In this document: piece by piece, positions 7,105-12,746 of the stretch
Layout of the letters: each line of letters begins with the position of its first letter
Position numbering within the stretch: position 1 is the stretch's first letter
Source of the DNA: Nitrososphaeraceae archaeon
Lineage (GTDB): Archaea; Thermoproteota; Nitrososphaeria; Nitrososphaerales; Nitrososphaeraceae
Direction: 5' to 3'
Assembly: GCA_030038695.1 (NCBI GenBank)
Contig: JASHSN010000312.1
Span: 1 to 12,746, forward strand
Length of the DNA: 12,746 nucleotides
Notes under the pieces: model-generated
What the model saw: only the letters and a program-made list of their open reading frames with translations
Database searches by the model: none
Told to the model about the DNA's origin: nothing
Program-made: the position numbers and the translations under genes

Positions 7105-8535
7105 CTATTTGTTAATGCTACTTATTCCAATTGTAGCGTAAGTAGAACGGTCAAAAATCGTCCTATCCAAAATGCTGCGTCCGTCGTAAATGGGTATCCC
7201 GTCAATATCGTTAGGTGTCAACGTTCGATATTCACTATGGTCTGCTACGATCATAATAAGATCCGAACCCTTGATAGCGTCATTTAGGTTCGAAGACAAA
7301 ACGACGTTTTGATCTTGGACCAATGTAGGGTCGGTTTTTACCATAGGGTCGTGAACACGTATCTTCTTTACCTGCATTTTCTGAAATTCCTTGATGACCT
7401 GATAAGTAGGAGACATTCGAGTATCTGAAACTCCACCTCTAAATGCTAGGCCTAGTAGAGTAACCGTTATCCTGTCCAACGATATGTCTTTCTTATGCTC
7501 TAATAATTCTATCGCCTCCTTTACACAAAAAGCAGGCATGGCATCGTTCACAGCTCTTGCTAGTTTCGTGATGTCGCAATTTCCTTTCACTCGTTCTGCG
7601 CTATGAAGTATAAACTGCGGATAAACGGGTATACAGGCTCCTCCCACACCCACCCCAGGCTTATGCAAATGACAGAACGGTTGTGAATTAGCAGCGTCTC
7701 TGGCTTCCCAAAAATTGACCCCTATTTTCTCACAGAACTTTGCAAGCTCATTTGCAAGAGCGATATTAACATCCCGGTACACACCTTCCAATAGCTTTTC
7801 AGTCTCAGCGGTTCTGATGTTACTAACGGAAAGAACACCCTTTTTAAATATGAAAGAATAAATTATTCTTCCCACCTCAGTGCTTTTTGGGCCTGCGCCA
7901 GATATTATTGCAGGGTATCTTTCCTCAATGTCCTGTATCGCACGTCCCTCGTAAATTCTTTCGGGATTATAAAGCATATAAAAATCATCTTCAACTTCTA
8001 GACCGCTTTCTTTCTCAATTATTGGCAACACAAGGTCTTCGGTAGTTCCAGGCGGCACGCTAGGATTGAGGGCAACTACGTCGCCTTTTTTTAGCCCCTT
8101 TCCAATTGCTGATGATACTTCATTAACAGCCGTGAAGTCAGGAGAATTATCTGAAAATAGTACTGGAACACAAATCATCTTGAGATATGAATTATGCGAA
8201 GCTTTTTCCAGGTCGTTGTAGATTTCGAAGCGCTTCGCTGCTAATCCGCTTGCGAAGGCCTCCTTCACGCCCGGTTCTGGAAGATGCGATTTACCCTTGC
8301 TTGCACTTTCGGATACTGTTGGTGATTTATCCACTCCTATTACATGTGCTCCTGCTCTAAGCCAAGCCGACGCCATCGGTGAGCCGACATGTCCCAAACC
8401 ATAAATTGCAACTTTAAGCTCGCCAGATCTTATTTTTTTCGTAATTTCGGATTCCGAAAAATGATTGGAAGATGGTCGTGCAGAATAAGTCAATTCTGGG
8501 AACTTTTTTTGATGTTTTGTATCGGGGCTAACCAT
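7105..8535 (-). CDS. UDP-N-acetyl-D-mannosamine dehydrogenase-type nucleotide-sugar dehydrogenase
   Basis: This is an NAD-dependent four-electron dehydrogenase that oxidises a UDP-sugar to its uronic acid for surface polysaccharide or glycoprotein glycans. A hydrophilic leader of about 40 residues precedes the Rossmann motif KVAIYGLGHVGSPMA (41-55). NPERIYEGRAIQDI (190-203), the hinge helix AETEKLLEGVYRDVNIALANE (with Lys247), and the active-site loop GVGVGGACIPVYP with the catalytic Cys301 follow. The C-terminal UDP-binding domain includes LGLAFRGGVSDTRMSP. The length of 476 residues is slightly long because of the leader. The CIPVYP loop favours the WecC-like ManNAc group over UDP-glucose dehydrogenase, but substrate is inferred. 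An in-frame TAA just upstream fixes the ATG as the first start. A perfect inverted repeat encloses it. No glycosyltransferases are adjacent. Confidence 0.9.
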   Translation of the reverse strand: MVSPDTKHQKKFPELTYSARPSSNHFSESEITKKIRSGELKVAIYGLGHVGSPMASAWLRAGAHVIGVDKSPTVSESASKGKSHLPEPGVKEAFASGLAAKRFEIYNDLEKASHNSYLKMICVPVLFSDNSPDFTAVNEVSSAIGKGLKKGDVVALNPSVPPGTTEDLVLPIIEKESGLEVEDDFYMLYNPERIYEGRAIQDIEERYPAIISGAGPKSTEVGRIIYSFIFKKGVLSVSNIRTAETEKLLEGVYRDVNIALANELAKFCEKIGVNFWEARDAANSQPFCHLHKPGVGVGGACIPVYPQFILHSAERVKGNCDITKLARAVNDAMPAFCVKEAIELLEHKKDISLDRITVTLLGLAFRGGVSDTRMSPTYQVIKEFQKMQVKKIRVHDPMVKTDPTLVQDQNVVLSSNLNDAIKGSDLIMIVADHSEYRTLTPNDIDGIPIYDGRSILDRTIFDRSTYATIGISSINK

Positions 8536-8556
8536 TAAAACACATTATTTTAATGG
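8532..8556 (-). repeat. Perfect inverted repeat enclosing the sugar dehydrogenase start codon
   Basis: CCATTAAAA (8532-8540) and TTTTAATGG (8548-8556) are exact inverted copies separated by seven bases. The start codon (8533-8535) lies inside the proximal arm. In the predicted mRNA this makes a nine-base-pair hairpin that would bury the AUG; as DNA it could be an operator over the initiation region. Confidence 0.6.
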
Positions 8557-8580
8557 CATATTATTGTATGTTCTGTTTCC

Positions 8581-8591
8581 TTTTTATATTC
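8581..8591 (-). promoter_or_regulatory. TATA box of the sugar dehydrogenase
   Basis: The minus strand reads GAATATAAAAA, centred about 50 bases upstream of the ATG. The predicted transcript starts near 8560 and has a leader of about 25 bases, longer than for neighbouring genes. That leader contains the inverted repeat at 8532-8556. Confidence 0.45.
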
Positions 8592-8603
8592 TGAAAAGTT
8601 ATT

Positions 8604-8621
8604 AATATCTAGAATATCTAG
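8604..8621. repeat. Tandem nine-base repeat upstream of the dehydrogenase promoter
   Basis: AATATCTAG occurs twice back to back (8604-8612 and 8613-8621), just upstream of the TATA-like box. This is a plausible position for an activator site, but AT-rich chance repetition cannot be excluded. Confidence 0.4.
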
Positions 8622-8847
8622 TATAGACTATATTATTTTTCTTGTGTAGACTAACGAATCAAACTGACTCTTGACATTGCTAGTTGAAGCCGAATTGTCA
8701 ATTATATCTGTGTGTTCAATCTTGTTTATTTAATGCTCTCTTATGCTAATTCGTATCTATTGTGCTAATAGACGTTTTATAGTGCAAAATTCAATAGACT
8801 CTAATTCCACTGACTCTAAAAACCACTTTTAGACATATTTTGCAACT

Positions 8848-9165
8848 CTACGTTTTGTGTAAATTCAACTTTCTATTTCTTTCTTTGTATTGTGATATTA
8901 TTTCACTACGTTCCATCTCATCACGATGCTTCTCAAGATCATTTCCAAATGACATTGTTAAGGCTTTGGGGAGTTTGAGGCATTCGTTCATATGGACTAA
9001 AAGTGATAAATACATTATGACATCCCCGTTATCATGATTCAATTTCATGCTGGAAATGAGATTGGAAAATATAATTGCAAATTTAGATGACAAAATTGCT
9101 TTATCGAATTGTTCGTCCTTGACTTTAACAGCCATATATAGTAAATCTTCAATCGCAGATGCCAT
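8848..9165 (-). CDS. Hypothetical helical protein, probably with a frameshifted N-terminus
   Basis: The open part encodes 105 residues from ATG 9165. It looks alpha-helical and charged, with alternating hydrophobic stretches such as SSKFAIIFSNLISSMKL and VIMYLSLLVHMNECLKL, and a basic end. I do not recognise the family. No TATA-like element fits ATG 9165. One does fit ATG 9233, which opens another frame reading MSGDNGNNDNANMGT. If one base were added near 9180-9195, that start would run into this frame (EKGKNIQKMASAIEDLL) and give about 128 residues. It may therefore be a recently broken gene, a sequencing error, or a protein using the internal ATG. The Gly-rich 126-residue gene precedes it by 30 bases on the same strand when measured from 9233. 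Confidence 0.5.
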   Translation of the reverse strand: MASAIEDLLYMAVKVKDEQFDKAILSSKFAIIFSNLISSMKLNHDNGDVIMYLSLLVHMNECLKLPKALTMSFGNDLEKHRDEMERSEIISQYKERNRKLNLHKT

Positions 9166-9260
9166 CTTTTGAATATTCTTACCCTTCTCGTACCCATGTT
9201 GGCATTGTCGTTGTTTCCATTGTCACCTGACATATTATATAGTGATATCGATTTTTGATG

Positions 9261-9270
9261 TTATTATATC
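9261..9270 (-). promoter_or_regulatory. TATA box for a start at 9233
   Basis: The minus strand reads GATATAATAA, centred 33 bases upstream of ATG 9233. It overlaps the stop of the preceding gene. Its position supports translation beginning at 9233, not 9165. Confidence 0.4.
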
Positions 9271-9644
9271 TTATTTGTTAATTCTCGATAGTTATTAACG
9301 ATATCGGGATCTATCAATCCTTGGACTACCACTTGTTTACCTGTTGACAAGACAATATCCATTGCTACTGCGCTATAGGGAATTTCAAACTGATCTATTT
9401 TTCCAGGCTCGAGAGTCTCAAAATATCTGTTGCAAACACCTTTGGAACAGGAAAAAGCTATAACCTTATCGATTTTACGGCCCCCTGATCCTCCTGCTCT
9501 TCCACCAGCAGAACCATGTGATTCTTGAACCATCAAAATGAATATGTCGTTTTGACTACTACTTCTCAGGTCAATGTCTGTGTTTGCAACAACCAACTTT
9601 CTCTGAGGCAAGACTAGAACATCATCGATAGATTGTTCCGCCAT
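9264..9644 (-). CDS. Hypothetical 126-residue protein with Gly-rich loop
   Basis: Not recognised. The sequence has a short acidic start (MAEQSIDDVLVLP), a hydrophobic strand DIFILMVQES, then a Gly-rich loop HGSAGGRAGGSGGRK (about 43-57), followed by strand-like segments (KVIAFSCSKGVCNRYFETL, FEIPYSAVAMDIVL, KQVVVQGLIDPDIV). Two cysteines are spaced CxxxxxC. There is no signal peptide or membrane span. The alternating hydrophobic pattern suggests a small beta-rich domain. It starts at ATG 9644 with a weak AT-rich element (minus-strand CATAATCTA near 9672) at the usual distance. It lies downstream of two tiny same-strand ORFs and upstream of the helical hypothetical protein, so the four may be one cluster. 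Confidence 0.65.
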   Translation of the reverse strand: MAEQSIDDVLVLPQRKLVVANTDIDLRSSSQNDIFILMVQESHGSAGGRAGGSGGRKIDKVIAFSCSKGVCNRYFETLEPGKIDQFEIPYSAVAMDIVLSTGKQVVVQGLIDPDIVNNYRELTNKI

Positions 9645-9665
9645 CGTATATATCCCCGTGAGTAG

Positions 9666-9797
9666 TTATTGTAGATTATGTGTACCTGTCTTTGGCCCGT
9701 AGGAGGTTGCGATTACTGGTCTTAACGCAATGTAAACTGCCCCCAAAATATGGATTTCATCATACAGTTTAATAGATGTTTGATTTCTTGAGGTCAT
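9666..9797 (-). CDS. Possible 43-residue protein
   Basis: This short frame starts with ATG one base after the stop of the mini zinc-finger gene and reads MTSRNQTSIKLYDEIHILGA, then VYIALRPVIATS and a polar end. The composition is protein-like, with one hydrophobic stretch (IHILGAVYIAL). Tight coupling to the preceding gene is the main support; a frame this short can occur by chance. The family is unknown. Confidence 0.3.
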   Translation of the reverse strand: MTSRNQTSIKLYDEIHILGAVYIALRPVIATSYGPKTGTHNLQ

Positions 9798-9798
9798 T

Positions 9799-9924
9799 CT
9801 ACTCTGTTTCCATAAGTTCAGTCCAACATCTTGTACAAAACTCATTATCCTGAACTATTTTCTGTTCCAAGGTGATTCTGTGAAGGTCATACGGGTGGTT
9901 GCACATTACGCAGTGTTGCATCAT
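9799..9924 (-). CDS. Mini zinc-ribbon protein, 41 residues
   Basis: This gene is only 126 bases long. It encodes MMQHCVMCNHPYDLHRI, then TLEQKIVQDNEF, then CTRCWTELMETE. Two CxxC knuckles (C5/C8 and C30/C33) separated by 21 residues make a typical four-cysteine zinc site. The ATG coincides with the transcript start predicted from the AT-rich TATA-like element at 9946-9955. Such mini zinc proteins are often nucleic-acid- or protein-binding accessory factors, but no target can be inferred here. The possible 43-residue ORF follows after one base. I judge it real on the strength of the paired motifs and promoter position. Confidence 0.65.
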   Translation of the reverse strand: MMQHCVMCNHPYDLHRITLEQKIVQDNEFCTRCWTELMETE

Positions 9925-9945
9925 ACTACTGTATTACAAATTGCG

Positions 9946-9955
9946 TTTTTAATTT
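9946..9955 (-). promoter_or_regulatory. TATA-like box of the 41-residue zinc-ribbon gene
   Basis: The minus strand reads AAATTAAAAA, centred about 27 bases upstream of ATG 9924, so the message would begin at or within a base or two of the start codon. Confidence 0.4.
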
Positions 9956-10113
9956 TTTGTTTTTTCTATAAATCAGATCTATCTGGTAGCTGTAATTCTA
10001 ATTGAAATAATTTCAATAAAAACTTTTAGTTGTGGTCCTAGAAACCAATACAGATATGCAATTATATTGTCCTATGTGTAAAAAATAACTGTTGCCTTTT
10101 TAAACGATCACTA

Positions 10114-10123
10114 TATTTTTAAG
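10114..10123 (+). promoter_or_regulatory. TATA box of the DUF6659-like gene
   Basis: ATATTTTTAA-type sequence is centred about 33 bases upstream of ATG 10151, giving a leader of about six bases. A second candidate, CTTTTTAAAC near 10097-10106, lies farther away. Confidence 0.4.
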
Positions 10124-10150
10124 TAACATCATCATCGCTTACTATCGCGC

Positions 10151-10579
10151 ATGATAGACTATGAATTCCTATACGCATTTACTAAAAAGGTATTAAAACT
10201 CGACAAGTCTATCAGATGGGTAGGAATTGCGAACAAATACGGGATCCTTTTGAACGTAGAGCACCGGGAAGGGTTGAAGCCGCTCATGACGGATGAGGAA
10301 AATGAAGAATATGCTCACCTAACCGTAACAAGGCATAAAACTAGGGTAAAATTTGAACCGGTAACAGGACCGCTTATTTATGCGTTAGGAAAATATGAAA
10401 AGTTAAACAGAGTCACACTCCATATAAATGAAAATTACTATTTGCTTATAACACTGGATATAGAAGAAAGGAATTTCGACATGATAATTACGGAAAAACT
10501 TATTCCATTAATAAGGAGAGAGAAAGGAAATTTCAGCTTCGCTAATGAGGCGGCACCTAACAAAACCGCAAATGCGTGA
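10151..10579 (+). CDS. DUF6659-like protein of Thaumarchaeota type
   Basis: The protein has 142 residues. It starts with a helix, MIDYEFLYAFTKKVLKLD, then SIRWVGIANKYGILLNVEHREGLKPLM, a profile-like sensor strand pair. Next come DEENEEYAHLTVTRH, the segment GPLIYALGKYEKLNRVTLHI, and YYLLITLDIEERNFDMIITEKLIPLI. From memory this arrangement (KxDxSIRxVxIxNxxG...LxREG...A.xxYEKxxRxT) matches the thaumarchaeal family DUF6659, which recalls Roadblock/LC7 or PAS-like small sensor folds and often has many paralogues per genome. No catalytic residues are evident. The function is unknown; a signalling or regulatory dimer is a guess. It has its own promoter. Confidence 0.72.
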   Translation: MIDYEFLYAFTKKVLKLDKSIRWVGIANKYGILLNVEHREGLKPLMTDEENEEYAHLTVTRHKTRVKFEPVTGPLIYALGKYEKLNRVTLHINENYYLLITLDIEERNFDMIITEKLIPLIRREKGNFSFANEAAPNKTANA

Positions 10580-10612
10580 TGCTGTACCACACTATGATTA
10601 ATATTTGTCATG

Positions 10613-10622
10613 AAATTTATTA
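10613..10622 (+). promoter_or_regulatory. TATA-like box of the 41-residue C2H2 gene
   Basis: AAATTTATTA is centred 24 bases upstream of TTG 10641, so the predicted transcript begins at about the start codon. Confidence 0.4.
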
Positions 10623-10640
10623 TTTGGATGGAGACTAAAT

Positions 10641-10766
10641 TTGTCGGAGTATGAAGCCGGAACATTCCGATGTGTAGACTGTGGAAAGGAATTCCTGACG
10701 AAAATGGAAGCGGATAGCCATTATCGAAACACTCATGCCGAAGAAGAAACCATGGCTCTCGAATAA
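10641..10766 (+). CDS. Mini C2H2 zinc-finger protein, 41 residues
   Basis: This small gene starts with TTG and reads MSEYEAGTFRCVDCGKEF, then LTKMEADSHYRNTHAEEE, ending TMALE. It is a single complete classical C2H2 finger: C11-x2-C14-x12-H27-x4-H32, with the aromatic residue F9 before the first cysteine and F18 in the core. The acidic tail follows directly. One finger alone binds DNA weakly; it may act as a dimer or in protein contacts. The TATA-like element is placed for a leaderless TTG message. The 68-residue protein downstream carries the same finger type. Confidence 0.72.
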   Translation: MSEYEAGTFRCVDCGKEFLTKMEADSHYRNTHAEEETMALE

Positions 10767-10949
10767 TACGGTATTACTACTGACTGAATTAGATTTTGTT
10801 GGTATGCTTCAATATTAGAGAGGTATTATACAAAAAACTTCTGTTGAAAACAAATCATTTCGATTGAGCTTAGCACCATAATATTTCATAGGGTAAAGTC
10901 TAGCAATTTTTCTTATAAAATAATATTATTTATAGAACCGACATACTTG

Positions 10950-10958
10950 TTTTTAAAC
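10950..10958 (+). promoter_or_regulatory. TATA box of the 68-residue C2H2 gene
   Basis: TTTTTAAAC is centred 31 bases upstream of GTG 10985 and predicts a leader of about five bases. This favours GTG over the earlier ATG at 10978, which opens a frame of only seven codons. Confidence 0.5.
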
Positions 10959-10984
10959 TCACAAGTAGTTGTAACTAATGTATC

Positions 10985-11191
10985 GTGATAGATCTAGATA
11001 AGCTAAAATACAAAGTTAATTATAATCATTCTCTCTACAATTTCAAGACCAGGCAGTATGAAAGTAAAGAAGCTACATATATAAGTTATAAAGAGGCGAG
11101 GGCAAATCAATGGAAATGCGAGAAATGCCAAGTTATGTTTGCTACGATCAAAGGATTAAAATTTCACAAGATTGAGCAGCATTCGTATTAA
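10985..11191 (+). CDS. Small C2H2 zinc-finger protein, 68 residues
   Basis: The protein starts at GTG. An N-terminal half of about 40 residues rich in Tyr and Lys (YKVNYNHSLYNFKTRQYES) is followed by one classical C2H2 finger at the C-terminus: WKCEKCQVMFATIKGLKFHK with IEQH, i.e. C-x2-C-x12-H-x4-H. The spacing is identical to that of the 41-residue protein upstream, suggesting the two fingers are related. The finger consensus has a hydrophobic Leu in the helix (GLKFH), as in DNA-binding fingers. Target and role are unknown. It has its own TATA box and is convergent with deoxyhypusine synthase. Confidence 0.8.
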   Translation: MIDLDKLKYKVNYNHSLYNFKTRQYESKEATYISYKEARANQWKCEKCQVMFATIKGLKFHKIEQHSY

Positions 11192-11302
11192 ACAATTGCA
11201 GACGGACACAACTATGTCAAAATGTTAGTAATGTACGTACGTTAAATTTTGTAGATGATCGGCTCTCATCTTAGTACTAGCATATTAGGTATCAATATTG
11301 TG

Positions 11303-12394
11303 TTATCTAGTCCTTCTCGTTTTCTTGTACTGCTCTTTCATCTCTCTCATCCATGAGCTTTTCAGCGAGTATAGTTTCTGATGCTTTCTAGGTTTGCATT
11401 TTGAGAGTACATAGGAGCACAAAAGAGGAAAATAGACGGAAGAATCCCCATATACTGTTACATTCCTTTCATGGGACGTTTTGATCTTGCCCCAACTCTT
11501 TCCTTCCTGCAAAGTTGCTCCTGATAGGCCTCCTGTGTCGGAGCGGGCGTCGGTGACCTGAATGATATAATCGTGCCCACCTTCTTTAATCTTCAATATT
11601 TGATAAAGCGCTGGTCCAGTTTGCTGAAAAAAGTTTTTTGGAACTCCACCACCGAGTTCAACCCCTCCTGATCGTTTACTTTTCCAGAGGATCGCCGCTG
11701 ACTCCGCAACATCTAAAACGGCGTTGGGAAAAAGCTCGTTTCTCCCATCGAACATTAGCGGGAGCATATTTAGACCAATTGAGGAATCGCCAATTGCTGG
11801 TATGTAGACGGGCACTTGACTTTCGTAGGCGGCTACTACAAATGATTTGTCAGGGTGAGGCGAGTTTTTTTTTGCAGCTCTTCCCAATATGTACGATATA
11901 TCGGCAGTCGATACGGCAAAGGGAACGCCATCCTCTATATTGGCATCCGTTCTCAATTCGTTCTGCAATATTATATCTTGAGCTTGGAGTGTGCCTTTCT
12001 CCTTTATATACACGTCATAAATTCTCACAATTTCCTTCGAATAAAGTATATCATCGTCTACGTGGAAATGTCCCTGACGCACAGGCAAGTCATAAGCAAA
12101 ATGCAAGTCGTGATAAACATTGGCGCCTGTAGTAACAATCCAATCAATAAATCCATTCTTGATCATAGCCGCAATAGCCTTGCCCATGCCTATTGGCGTC
12201 ATGGCCCCTGCCAAAGTCAAGCATACAGTGGATTTTGTCAGTAACATATCTGACATCATTTCACTAGCTTCGGCCAGACGTCGTGCGTTGTAACCTGTAG
12301 ATCCAAAAAAATCCATCAATTGAGAAACTGTCATCTCAGCAAAGATATCCGGCGGTTCTATTTTCCTTCCGCTAAAAGTGTGTGCCTTATCCAC
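11303..12394 (-). CDS. dys: Deoxyhypusine synthase
   Basis: The enzyme transfers the aminobutyl group of spermidine to a lysine of translation factor aIF5A, using NAD. Visible motifs are RKIEPP at the N-terminus, MTVSQLMDFFGSTGYNARRL, TGANVYHDLHF, STADISYILGRAA, GDSSIGLNM, ELGGGVPKNFFQQTGP, and SWGKIK, which holds the catalytic lysine (K303 counted from the GTG). The frame remains open to ATG 12520 (405 residues), but that extension is a hydrophobic, non-conserved 42 residues and overlaps the promoter. The GTG at 12394 sits just after a strong TATA box and gives 363 residues, close to the family length. I prefer the GTG. aIF5A itself is not in the window. Some archaeal members use other polyamines. 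Confidence 0.94.
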   Translation of the reverse strand: MDKAHTFSGRKIEPPDIFAEMTVSQLMDFFGSTGYNARRLAEASEMMSDMLLTKSTVCLTLAGAMTPIGMGKAIAAMIKNGFIDWIVTTGANVYHDLHFAYDLPVRQGHFHVDDDILYSKEIVRIYDVYIKEKGTLQAQDIILQNELRTDANIEDGVPFAVSTADISYILGRAAKKNSPHPDKSFVVAAYESQVPVYIPAIGDSSIGLNMLPLMFDGRNELFPNAVLDVAESAAILWKSKRSGGVELGGGVPKNFFQQTGPALYQILKIKEGGHDYIIQVTDARSDTGGLSGATLQEGKSWGKIKTSHERNVTVYGDSSVYFPLLCSYVLSKCKPRKHQKLYSLKSSWMREMKEQYKKTRRTR

Positions 12395-12746
12395 ATCATG
12401 ATGAAAAGTCGCTTTTATATATTTTTTATTTTTAGGAATATCTAACAAGCACTTGAAGTGTACCACTGGTTCGATAACGATAACAATTGTGATGAGTATT
12501 ATACACTGATTTGCAATCAAAATTTGCAGTAATGATGATTAGGATTAATCTGATAAAGCATATCCTATTATCTTCATCTCCCGGTAAATTTGCAAGTCTG
12601 CTTAATCTCGATTCATTTTTAATATCTTCCATTTCCTTATATTGCATTTTCGGTACGCTCTTAGTCGCCTTGTGTACAGATGTACTCTATTCAATACATT
12701 GAGAATCAATTCCCCTCCTTGACGCCTTGAGAACTAATATCAGCAA
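12395..12746. other. Right-end intergenic region of about 350 bases
   Basis: Apart from the deoxyhypusine synthase promoter I see no convincing gene. A minus-strand frame at 12432-12647 has a polar start but turns into low-quality hydrophobic sequence and has no promoter. The minus-strand frames entering from the right edge stop within about 60 bases, so the tail of an outside gene could end here, but none is recognisable. Confidence 0.45.
12413..12421 (-). promoter_or_regulatory. TATA box of deoxyhypusine synthase
   Basis: The minus strand reads TATATAAAA within a longer A-rich tract (12413-12427), centred 23-28 bases upstream of GTG 12394. It lies inside the longer reading frame from 12520, which speaks against that longer start. 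Confidence 0.55.

Larger units (their letters stand above)
8536..8847. other. Intergenic region of 312 bases
   Basis: No open frame of protein-like quality is seen on either strand. The left part holds the dehydrogenase promoter, inverted repeat and tandem repeat. Further right, ACTGACTCT occurs at 8663-8671 and 8809-8817, and short TAGAC words recur. I see no tRNA or recognisable RNA fold. Confidence 0.5.

Noticed and set aside
6982..7287. Open frame of 101 codons on the plus strand near mtnA
   Set aside because: It starts in the mtnA promoter and overlaps the conserved 3' end of the dehydrogenase antisense. The product is not protein-like beyond a hydrophobic patch.
9757..9763. ATGATGA on the minus strand resembling a C box of a C/D guide RNA
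   Set aside because: No D box (CTGA) at a suitable distance and no terminal stem.
11638..12132. Open frame of 164 codons on the plus strand
   Set aside because: It is antisense to conserved deoxyhypusine synthase coding sequence, and its product has low-quality, Arg-rich composition.
12394..12520. N-terminal membrane anchor of deoxyhypusine synthase
   Set aside because: The hydrophobic segment comes from translating the promoter region; the GTG start downstream of the TATA box explains the gene better.
12432..12647. Minus-strand frame of 71 codons upstream of deoxyhypusine synthase
   Set aside because: The first 30 residues look polar and plausible, but the rest is low quality. There is no promoter and no recognisable family.
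1..12746. CRISPR arrays, insertion sequences, toxin-antitoxin pairs, restriction or other defence genes
   Set aside because: I looked for regularly spaced repeats, transposase or nuclease motifs and paired small genes with toxin signatures on both strands and saw none. The mini zinc-finger cluster has no toxin-like partner.

Overview
The window is from an archaeon. It carries both subunits of the archaeal/eukaryotic DNA primase, an archaeal/eukaryotic-type glycyl-tRNA synthetase and a deoxyhypusine synthase. TATA-like boxes sit about 23-36 bases upstream of many start codons, which points to leaderless mRNAs. The AT-rich DNA, a DUF6659-like protein and the primase sequences suggest a Nitrososphaeria (Thaumarchaeota) genome. 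A low-GC soil type such as Nitrosocosmicus is possible, but that is inference. I see no rRNA, tRNA, CRISPR array, insertion sequence or prophage.

Layout from the left: the cut-off N-terminal part of primase small subunit PriS and complete PriL form a minus-strand operon. It diverges from endonuclease IV (nfo) and glycyl-tRNA synthetase on the plus strand, followed by a small HIT/MYND-like zinc-finger protein. Next comes a long minus-strand block: a TrmB-like methyltransferase, a MIP18/DUF59 protein with a PqqD-like C-terminal domain, methylthioribose-1-phosphate isomerase (mtnA) and a UDP-ManNAc/UDP-sugar dehydrogenase.

From about 8.5 to 11.3 kb the DNA is sparser. It holds small, mostly unrecognised proteins: an apparently frame-broken helical protein, a Gly-rich 126-residue protein, a 43-residue possible ORF, a DUF6659-like protein and three mini zinc-finger proteins of 41, 41 and 68 residues. 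Two of the three mini zinc-finger genes are only 126 bases long. The right side carries deoxyhypusine synthase on the minus strand, then 350 bases without a convincing gene.

The named genes are mainly housekeeping: replication priming, base-excision repair, tRNA charging, Fe-S assembly, methionine salvage, surface-sugar synthesis and hypusine modification of aIF5A. The most interesting points are the two-domain MIP18-PqqD protein, a perfect inverted repeat enclosing the sugar dehydrogenase start codon, the cluster of mini zinc fingers, the probable frameshift near 9190, and promoter positions that argue for different starts of PriL (TTG) and deoxyhypusine synthase (GTG). I found no defence or mobile system, and I do not claim a new multi-gene system.
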